This document shows, piece after piece, positions 56,556 through 64,000 of a stretch of DNA of 64,000 bases. A program made the position numbers and the translations under genes. The notes beneath the pieces are model-generated. The model saw only the letters and a list, made by a program, of their open reading frames with translations. It was not told the DNA's origin and made no database searches. The first letter of the stretch is position 1, and every line of letters starts with the position of its first letter. Origin of the DNA: Hydrangea macrophylla (Eukaryota > Streptophyta > Magnoliopsida > Cornales > Hydrangeaceae); assembly GCA_033977485.1 (NCBI GenBank), contig CM066989.1, forward strand, positions 34,635,095-34,699,094. Reading direction: 5' to 3'.

Positions 56556-58795
56556 TGTAACACCCGCTCCCGCGATTAATTGTTAATCATGATTTAGGCA
56601 TGCATTAGCATAACTAATTGGTGTTTATTAACACATGTTTTAGTGAGTTTAACTCACTAGTTGATTGTGGGTGTCCAAATTGGGAACCTAAAGTTGGTCA
56701 ATGTGGCAGTCCCAAATTGGGACATGAGTTGAGAAAGTTCCATTGTGATGGGACAAAGATGGTGGAATCACCCTTAAGTGCTTAAATGTATATTAAGGCA
56801 TATGTGAGATATTTATATGTTGTTTAGAATATATTGTTTATTATTAGAGAGCATTTGTGTGGTCATTTGGGATACCTTGGTGAGGACGAATTGAACACAC
56901 TATTTAATTAGTAGGCTAATTAGTAACTTCACAAAATTATGTGGACTACCTATGGGACCCACACGAGATATAGACAAATACCCACTTAAGTTTGGAGGAC
57001 AAAATGGTTAGTCATAAAACTAGTCGGGGGTGTAATTACAAATAATTAGAAATTGGGAGGTTTTCATAATAAAATTAGAAAATGACATATAGGAGATGTA
57101 GATACAAGAAGAGATCACATCTTTTCTTCTTCAATTTTGGGTCAGTTAGAGAGAAAATAGACGAGGGTTTCGTCGGAGCTTCTCGGCAACGATTGACGGC
57201 GCGTTCGACTACCAATTTCGATTCCGAGACCGGATTCGGACTCGTAGAGGTGAGTTCTACGTTTTGGTACTGATTTTATTGAGTATAATCGTCGTAATTT
57301 TTGAGACCCAATTCGGAGCGGTAATCCGTAGTTGGTCGAATTCATGTAGGATTTGACCCGGAGTAGATTTGGGCTTCAATTTCAAAACTAGGAACGAATT
57401 GCTAAGAGGTGAGTGGTTTCAATCTTGTTTTTGGATGAGATTTGATTTTATGTTCATTTGGGTATAAATTACATGCCTATTTAGCTTAATCACTCATGTT
57501 TAGTTATGAATTTGTGAAAAGCATGGTGAAATGTTTATGTGAGCATGTTTAGTTGTCTATGTGGGTCAAAGGAAAGCTCGTATGAATCCGCCATGAGATT
57601 TTTCCGTGGTGACGACCACTTGTTGCCGACAACGGCATTAGACCGCACGTGGGTGGCGTGGGTCATTAGCTTGTGCCGTGGACTATTGGGGGAGTCGCGG
57701 ACTTGCGGGTAGTGGCGGAGGAAATACTTGCTTATCCGAAAATCAATTTACTTGTTGAGTTGAATATAAATATGATATGTCATCCGTGTGCTTGATTGAT
57801 ATCTCTCACTAATTAAGCATATAGCTTATATATTGTAGTGGTTATTGAATAACCATTGTAGGTGAGCACGACGGCGAGAATCCGGGGTTCGTGGAGTCGA
57901 GGAAGCTTGTAAATGTTGTAGTTTCATGTATATAGTTGTTTTTGAGCTAAACTTACAGTTTTGGTGCAAAACTTGTGATTTGTAATAGTTAACTTAAGTT
58001 TGTGTTAAAACTTGGAGAGATATGTTAGTTTTGGTTTAATCGCTCCAAGACTTATGTAAATTTGGTAATTGAAGCTTAGAAAGTTGTTGGTATCTTCCAT
58101 GCCTTGATAATGTAGTTTTGGATATGTTTGAATGAAAATTTGGTTTAAAAACATGTTTTGGTTGATCATAGTAGCATTGGGAGTATTAGGGAGAGATTTG
58201 GGGAGTATGTGGGAGAGATTGTATTTCATATCTTGTTTATTGTATATGAACTTGTTAGAGTCCCTTGGGAATGTTTTAAAATGGTTTAGAACTGATTTTG
58301 AAGTGTTTTTGGAGTCCCCATGAGGTTTGGTTTGATTATGGTAATGTTTGGGCATGTTTGAGTAGAGTTTTGACAGTAAAAAATGACTTCTGCAGAGCCC
58401 GGATTGATCCGGGTTATTGAAGGGATCGATCCGGCCTTTTTTGGGGGCATTCTGATTGAGAAATCCTTAAATGGATCGATCCGGCGTTTGGAGCGGATCG
58501 ATCCGCTCACAATTTTGCTGTACTATTGACCTTTACGAAAACGGACATAACTCTCTCTAGAAAACTCAGTTTCGCGCGCCGTTTTTTGCTTTGGAACCGA
58601 GACTCAAAAACCTATCTTTTGGTATAAAATTTACTATACCTTATTAATGACCATTTTACCCTTGGTCTTTTTTTGTCTAACTTAAAGGTTGATTTGAGCG
58701 TGTTTTCATTCTTTTTTATTCCTAACTTGTTGTTTGAAGGCCTTGGTGGCGTGCCACGTGTCTTGGGTTCACATGTGTGGATCCGGGGCATGACA
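56556..58795 (+). repeat. 5' LTR of element D
   Basis: 2240 bp from TGTAACACCC to GGGGCATGACA. A cluster of palindromic GGATCGATCCG words lies at 58395-58510. The block CGGCGAGAATCCGGGG near 57870 is typical of Tekay LTRs. Small open frames inside (57082-57273, 58005-58510) are not genes. Confidence 0.85.
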
Positions 58796-58800
58796 TTTAG

Positions 58801-58811
58801 TGGTATCAGAG
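58801..58811 (+). promoter_or_regulatory. Primer-binding site of element D (tRNA-iMet)
   Basis: TGGTATCAGAG, 5 nt after the LTR. Confidence 0.85.
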
Positions 58812-59010
58812 TAATAAGCTTAGAAAATTTGGGACGAGAGACGGCGACTTGAGCATAACGTGTAGATATTGAGCACATAGATGCATTACATGTATGCATA
58901 TGATTATTGATGCTATATTGTGATTGCTTAATCATTTATATCATATGAAATATGGCATAGCATGCATAGTATTTATGCATATTTGACTGGTAGGCAAGAA
59001 TTTGGGAAAA

Positions 59011-60618
59011 ATGGACAAAAACAAAGAACTTGATGCAAGAATGGATCGTTTAGTGGACTTGGTATCTAATTTCGTTGGTGCCATTGGTGATCGAGTGCCA
59101 CCAGTAAATGAAAGGTATGCGAATCCGAATCCTGAACCAAGGGTGGACCGGGTTACGATTGAGTAATTCTATAAGAGGAAACCGACTACGTTTGATGGGG
59201 GTTCGGATCCGATGACAGCTATTCATTGGGTATCGGATATGGAACGAATATTCCGTGCTATAGAATGTACTGAAGACCAAAAGATTACATTTTCCACTGA
59301 TACTCTAAAAAAAGGTGCCTAGAATTGGTGGGTAAATTTACTTGAGCAAGGTAAGCCGACCACTTGGGATAAGTTTGTCAAAGAATTCTATAAACAATAT
59401 TTTCCTCGAGCAGCTAAAGCACAGAAGCGTCTGGAATTCATGAATCTCCAACAAGGAGATATGACGGTGAACGAATACATCTCCAAGTACAGTGAATTGC
59501 TTCGATTTGCAAAGGATACAGTGATAATCGAGGAAGACAAAACTTGAAAGTTTGAAGAAGGGTTGAGGGATAACATCCAATGTACGGTGGATACTCATGA
59601 ATTTTGAATTGTGGCTCAAGTCCAGAATGCAGCTCTCATAGCCGAACGAGATATTAACAAATATAAGCAAGGGCAACAAGGAAAGCGACAAGGTGAAGAT
59701 AAAGGGAAGTGGCAAGGCTTCTTCAAGAAACCATTTTCAAGAGGGCCTGGGTCAGGTTCAGGTAGTCAAAGTGGAAGTTCATTTTCTGAAGGGGCTCGAC
59801 CGTTGTGTCCTACGTGTAATCAACGACATAGGGGAGTTTGTTACTTGCTCAGCACGTGCAACATTTGTAAGCAAGTGGGCCACATATCCAAGAATTTTCC
59901 GCAAGCTAGATCACGACCATTGAGCTCTGTGAGCTCAATTCCGGATATGAGGGGTAAACGCTTTGATTGTGGGCAGTCGGGACATTTTTCCAAGGATTGT
60001 CCAAAGAAGCGACAACAAGGGGCAAGTTCTATGGCGTCCAGCGGAGCAAGATCAGAACCACCTGGTGATAAAGGAAAAGGTGTGGAACAGAGGCAAGGGA
60101 AATCTTTTCAACTTGCACCGGGAAATGTGTCAGCTACCGGCTCCGTGGTGTTAGGTATACTTTATATCTGTTCACATCCAGCACGAATTTTGATAGATTC
60201 AGGGTCAACACACTCATTTGTTTCACATGAATTTGTCAAACATTTGGATAGCATGTCGGAATCCTTAGGGTATGATTTATCTGTATCATTACCCCTAAGT
60301 AAACCGTTGGTGATCTCTTCAGTGTTCAAAGCATGTAAAATCAGAGTAGGTGATAAGGTATTGACTGTTGATTTGATTCCATTAACCATCAACTACTTTA
60401 ATATAATCTTGGCCATGGATTGCTTGTCTACAAATCAAGCTACAATTGATTGTGAACAGAAAAGGGTTAATTTCCAATTACCAGGGCAAAAAGAGTTTAC
60501 CTTCCAAGGGGTTGGTGCAGCAGCGCCACCATATATGATATCAGTAATTCAGGCTGGGAAGTTGTTGAAAAAGGGTTGTCAAGGATTCTTATGTAGTGTA
60601 ATTGATACACGTGTCATG
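59011..60618 (+). pseudogene. Tekay-like gag-protease with four stops
   Basis: One continuous frame from the ATG at 59011 with in-frame stops at 59164 (TAA), 59320 (TAG), 59545 (TGA) and 59605 (TGA) and no frameshift. After the last stop it stays open to the deletion joint. Gag motifs WDKFVKEFYKQYFP and EYISKYSELLRFA precede codon 201. Two zinc knuckles near codons 283-330 have each lost a cysteine (CNICKQVGHISKNF and RFDCGQSGHFSKDC). The protease active site LIDSGSTHSFVS is near codon 394, followed by IILAMDCLSTNQ. The gene ends where the pol deletion begins. All four stops fit C-to-T changes of CAA, CAG or CGA codons. Confidence 0.85.
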
Positions 60619-60820
60619 GGAGCCGGGACTCAAAAACCTATCTTTTGGTATAAAATTTACTATACCTTATTAATGACCATTTTACTCTTGGTCTTGTTTT
60701 GTCTAACTTAAAGGTTGATTTGAGCTTATTTTCATTCTTTTTATTCCTAACTTGTTGTTTGAAGGCCTTGGTGGCGTGCCACGTGTCTTGGGTTCACATG
60801 TGTGGATCCGGGGAATGACA
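60619..60820 (+). repeat. 3' LTR remnant of element D
   Basis: About 200 bp matching 58594-58795 with few differences, ending GGGGAATGACA. TTTAG follows at 60821-60825. Confidence 0.85.
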
Positions 60821-61063
60821 TTTAGTGTTAGCATCAGTTTTCTATAAAGCTTTTACTAGTAATTCCTAGAAGTGGGAGTAGTTATAACATAGTTCAACAA
60901 TATCGAAGGCTTCATTCGAACTCTTTTCTTTATCTTCTTCTTTCCATCTTCTTGTTCGTGTTTTTACACGATAAAAAGTCCTCTTAATTGAGGCAATAGA
61001 TTCTACACCATATTTGCTTGCGATATTTTGGGCCAATTTACTTGTTTTGAAAAATATCAAACA
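60821..61063 (+). repeat. 5' LTR of element C, second part
   Basis: Aligns with about 63485-63701 of the 3' LTR. It ends ATATCAAACA just before the PBS-like site. Confidence 0.8.
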
Positions 61064-61068
61064 TATTT

Positions 61069-61087
61069 TTGGCGCTAGAGGAAGGGC
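61069..61087 (+). promoter_or_regulatory. PBS-like site of element C
   Basis: TTGGCGCTAGAGGAAGGGC, 5 nt after the LTR end. Its TGGCGC start is common to plant Ty3/gypsy primer sites. The tRNA was not assigned. Confidence 0.5.
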
Positions 61088-61119
61088 CCAAGTGAAAAAA
61101 CCGATGACCGGTTTAGAAG

Positions 61120-61500
61120 ATGGAATGTTGTTTTTATGAAAACCAAGTGTATTGGAGTTATGATCCTCCATTTGGTTATGAATTCGGGGGAATGTATGTT
61201 TTACCACCACCAACACCAAATTGTAGTGATGAAAAATGGTTCAATAACTTTGTTCCATTATTGGAACAATTAAAAGATCAATCATTTAGTTTGGAAACTA
61301 AATTTTATGAAATGGCTCGGGGAGTGTCTACTCTTATACAAAATTATGAGTCAATTGATGAAAATAAATTGATAGTGAAGACTCTTCAAGATCCTTTAAA
61401 GGTGAAAAAAAAAAAAAAAAAAAAACTCCAACACTCTCATCACCCATGTTGGTTAATAAACCAAATAATTGTGATGAAAAGATACCCGGGGGTGTATTAA
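61120..61500 (+). CDS. Short unknown frame in element C
   Basis: 126 codons from ATG (MECCFYENQVYWSYDPPFGY). The first 90 residues look protein-like, with a proline stretch LPPPTP and an acidic, helix-forming part. From 61404 a run of about 21 A encodes a lysine row, after which the sequence looks random, so a slip in the A run may have changed the frame. It is not recognised as Gag. It may be a leftover N-terminal piece of the parent element's first ORF. Confidence 0.35.
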   Translation: MECCFYENQVYWSYDPPFGYEFGGMYVLPPPTPNCSDEKWFNNFVPLLEQLKDQSFSLETKFYEMARGVSTLIQNYESIDENKLIVKTLQDPLKVKKKKKKKLQHSHHPCWLINQIIVMKRYPGVY

Positions 61501-62160
61501 GCTAAGTATGGTTGAGAATATGAACAAACTTTTGTTTATAGATTTGAGTTTTTTCAACATTATACAAAATGTTGAAACTTATGAATTATTTAAGCCAATT
61601 ATGGCTTTAGTTGATCTATACCCACTTTAGCTTTGTGGGGATCATCAAAATGGGTTATGACCTTGTGATTTCTTTCTATAGCGTTTTTATATGAAGAAAA
61701 CAATGGTTATTGACTAAAGATGGAATTTTGTTTCTCGGTCAATACAGTATTCGATTTTACCCCACTGATGAGTAAGAGTATTAATACTTGTTGGTTCCTG
61801 CTTAGATATCACATGGTGGGGCCCAAAACCATGGCATCTTGGTGTATACTATGAATGTCATGCTTGTAAGTTTGCTTCTCTCTGACGAGTATGGCACATG
61901 ATGTGGATTACTGAGCACACATACACACTACATGGTCGATGATATCATGAACAGTTTAGCTATAAGAAATTGGTCTTCACAGTGTGGTGATGAAAAATTC
62001 ATGTTTGTGATGATATATTGGCTGATAAAAGATAGTATTGATGGGCTATAATCATGACCAGTTTGTATAAAAACTTGAATCAAAATTTGGAACTTCAAAA
62101 AATTCAATTGATATCATTTTAAAGTCGAGCCATTGGACAATGTTTTAACCAAAATTTTAT
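61501..62160 (+). other. Internal non-coding region of element C
   Basis: AT-rich, with no coding frame or known motif. Confidence 0.45.
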
Positions 62161-62189
62161 TTGGTTGGTGATATACCATTAGTGATCGT

Positions 62190-62660
62190 CTAAATGACGG
62201 TATTTTGGGATACTTGTATTGGCTTTGAATGCTGTTTAAAGTAATTTACTTTGTAATCGAAACTATTACTGGTTTCAAAATAATGTATTTTGTGTTCGAG
62301 GTTCTTTAGCTTCGAAGCAAGCTTAAAGCCATTTTTTTGGTAATTTGAAGCTTTAGATTGGTTTTTAAGCAATTTTAAAACTCTTTATTTTGTATTCGAG
62401 ACCAATACATTGACTTCAAACCAGTTTAAAGCCATCATTTTTGTGTTCAATGCTACTATATTGGTTTCAAATCAAGTTTTTTGTATTCGAAATAATGATA
62501 TTGGCTTCGAAACAAATTTAAGGCCATTTTTCTTTGTGTTCAAAGCTTTTGTATTGGGTTCGAAGTATGTTTACATGGTTCGAAGGGTGTGTATACTCAA
62601 CCCATCAATGTATTCGAGATGCTTATTAATTCGAAACTGGCTCAAAAGGTTTTAAAGAAA
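62190..62660. repeat. Degenerate TTCGAA-type tandem repeat in element C
   Basis: About seven diverged units of 55-75 bp, each with a piece like TTGGCTTCGAA, then AGTTTAAAGCCATTTTT and TTTGTATTCGAG. The best copies are at about 62330, 62400 and 62500. Short frames here are not genes. Confidence 0.6.
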
Positions 62661-63008
62661 AATAAATTATAAATAGATTTCAGTGCATTGGACTTGAAGC
62701 CAGTTTTCATAATTTTTTATGCACTCGAATCTAATGTGCATGCATGGCCAGTGTATGCAAAGAGTGACGTCTATGACCATTCACTATTCATGGCCACATG
62801 GTCATTGTGATTGGTTATTTTGTTGCTTAAGGACACAAATTAGTCTGTGTAATCCCAATCACATGGGACAAATCCGTCAGATTAATAAACCAACTCTTAT
62901 TAGTTGATTGATGATACTTGTACCGATAGTGATCAGTAAAATGGTAGATTTTTGGTATTCTTTCTCCAACTCTTCAAGAAATGTGTTCTTTAAGAATTGC
63001 GGGGCGTA
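62661..63008 (+). other. Unassigned end of element C interior
   Basis: Short CATG-rich repeats (TGCATGCATGGCCA near 62738, CATGGCCACATGG near 62789). The last bases before the 3' LTR are purine- and G-rich (62998-63008). Confidence 0.4.
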
Positions 63009-63701
63009 TGTTTGTACCATAAAATAAATTTTTATGTATTTATTATTAATATGTTATTTTAGACTTGCCATGGAAGTTTGGAAATTTACTTGAAAGACAC
63101 TTGTCAATCCAAGAAGAAGGCCACTGGTGGTTATTTTTTACAAAGACATTTGGCATCGTAGGATTAATGCAAATGTGGTTACTTGAAGATCAATGGTGGT
63201 TAGAGTGGAAGTCATTTTGGAAGGAGAAACACATGTGTAAATGAATTTGAATTGGTACGTAGTTAATGTAATAGGAGGGAAATATTCAAATTCAAATGGG
63301 TAGTTATAGGCTTTCTCTGTAAACAGATGTAATTGTACTCCTTGTAAATGGTCCTTGACCAAACAAACATTTTAATGTACTCATTTTGTTCCTTATTTCT
63401 TCTTCCTTTTTCGACCACTATGGTCTTTACTTTGAATAGGTTGCGTACATATTCCTTCGACTAGTATACTTAGATCAGTTTAGTTTAGTGTTAGCATCAG
63501 TTTTCTATAAAGCTTTTACTTACAATTCCTAGGAGTAGGAGTAGTTATAACATAGTTCAACAACATCGACGGCTTCATTCGAACTCTTTTCTTTATCTTC
63601 TTCTTCTTTCCATCTTCTTGTTCGTGTTTTTACATGATAAAAAGTCCTCTTAAATGAGGCAATAGACCCTACACCACATTTTTGCATGCGATATTTTGGG
63701 T
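63009..63701 (+). repeat. 3' LTR of element C, truncated
   Basis: Begins TGTTTGTACC and matches the split 5' LTR up to GATATTTTGGG. The expected last 30 bp ending CAAACA are missing. It contains the intact target site of element D near 63484-63490. Confidence 0.8.
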
Positions 63702-64000
63702 GGTTGGAGTTAATTTATTCATTTAATTTTTTTTCCCTCACTTAAAATCATTTTTAGAGAGAAAGAGAGAGAGAGAGAGAGAGAATGGAACATACTTTCT
63801 AATCGAAAACAAGAAAATAATTAATGCATTTACCATGATCGATCATTTAATACTAACGGGCCAATGGCCAATGGCCATCACAACACCATCACGACCAATG
63901 CATACCTAACTCGAATTTTTTTAACCAAAACATCATAATTGGGTGAATATGTCCCTGACCCTTCACTGTTTCAACTTATTTCTCAAACCCATCACTTACT
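63702..64000. other. Flank with (GA)n microsatellite
   Basis: A GA tract lies at about 63758-63784. The word GGCCAATGGCCAATGGCC is at 63859. No gene seen before the window ends. Confidence 0.5.

Larger units (their letters stand above)
56556..60820 (+). mobile_element. Element D: deleted Tekay-like element
   Basis: 5' LTR 56556-58795, PBS, gag pseudogene, then an abrupt jump near 60619 to the last 200 bp of the 3' LTR. Flanked by TTTAG on both sides. The undisturbed second copy of the target at about 63484 (TTTAGTGTTAGCATCAG) shows the site before insertion. Protease C-terminus, RT, RNase H and integrase are gone. Confidence 0.88.
56077..63701 (+). mobile_element. Element C: non-autonomous LTR element carrying nested element D
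   Basis: The 5' LTR (56077-61063) is split by element D at 56556-60820. Without it the LTR is about 717 bp. The 3' LTR begins at 63009 and matches until about 63701, where it is cut or diverges. LTR ends are TGTTTG and CAAACA. A PBS-like TTTGGCGCTAGAGGAAGGG follows the 5' LTR and a GC-rich purine tract (GCGGGGCG) precedes the 3' LTR. The 1.9-kb interior has one short frame and no enzyme genes, so the element is LARD- or TRIM-like and depends on others. No TSD can be read because the 3' end is missing. Confidence 0.75.

Noticed and set aside
59338..59715. 125-codon - strand frame opposite the gag pseudogene
   Set aside because: The + strand carries clear Gag motifs. The antisense frame has none.

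Overview
This window is plant nuclear DNA from an angiosperm, most likely a eudicot. The evidence is the set of transposon families (Athila-, Tekay- and Tat-type Ty3/gypsy elements, a TRIM, CACTA ends, MITEs), tRNA-iMet and tRNA-Asp primer-binding sites, spliced genes with GT-AG introns, and long CT, CA and poly-T microsatellites. I cannot name the species. No intact ordinary host gene was found. The sequence is nested transposons with relics of transposon-associated genes.

Left part (1-31800). Two adjacent MITE-like fold-backs (24-524) are followed by a CT/CA-rich leader-like stretch, a (CA)n tract and a 21-bp minisatellite. The minisatellite is split by an old Athila-type element A (2528-29153, + strand, TSD ATGTT). 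A keeps gag and protease remnants but has no reverse transcriptase or integrase. Inside its gag sits a young Tekay chromovirus on the - strand in tandem form: LTR-internal-LTR-internal-LTR (5359-23330, one outer TSD CATTC). It carries two identical, uninterrupted 1491-codon gag-pol genes. The minisatellite resumes at 29154, is interrupted again by a probable solo LTR, and ends near 31800.

Middle part (31950-42450). A decayed + strand gene joins an HMG-box-like region to a Ulp1/C48 protease-like domain and ends near a CACTA terminus (35947). A decayed - strand gene of the transposon-associated DUF1985/PMD type follows (35998-36844), then a second CACTA terminus facing away (38881), a Tekay-like LTR fragment and a complete 1.2-kb TRIM (40769-42013) with an internal minisatellite.

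Right part (42455-64000). A young, complete 13.4-kb Tat-lineage element B (42455-55884, - strand, TSD CAAAT) has gag-protease and pol ORFs with two RNase H regions, plus a large spliced gene on the opposite strand. That gene runs from its own TATA box near the 3' LTR and encodes a plant-mobile-domain/coiled-coil protein of about 1123 residues. It is the most striking system in the window. Beyond it lies a non-autonomous LTR element C (56077-about 63701). Its 5' LTR was hit by a Tekay-like element D (56556-60820, TSD TTTAG), which now holds only a 5' LTR, a gag pseudogene and the last 200 bp of the 3' LTR.

Insertion order as read from nesting and LTR identity: minisatellite and Ulp1-type genes first, then A and C, then D, then B and the tandem Tekay array. 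Only the Tekay pair and element B look capable of making their proteins today.
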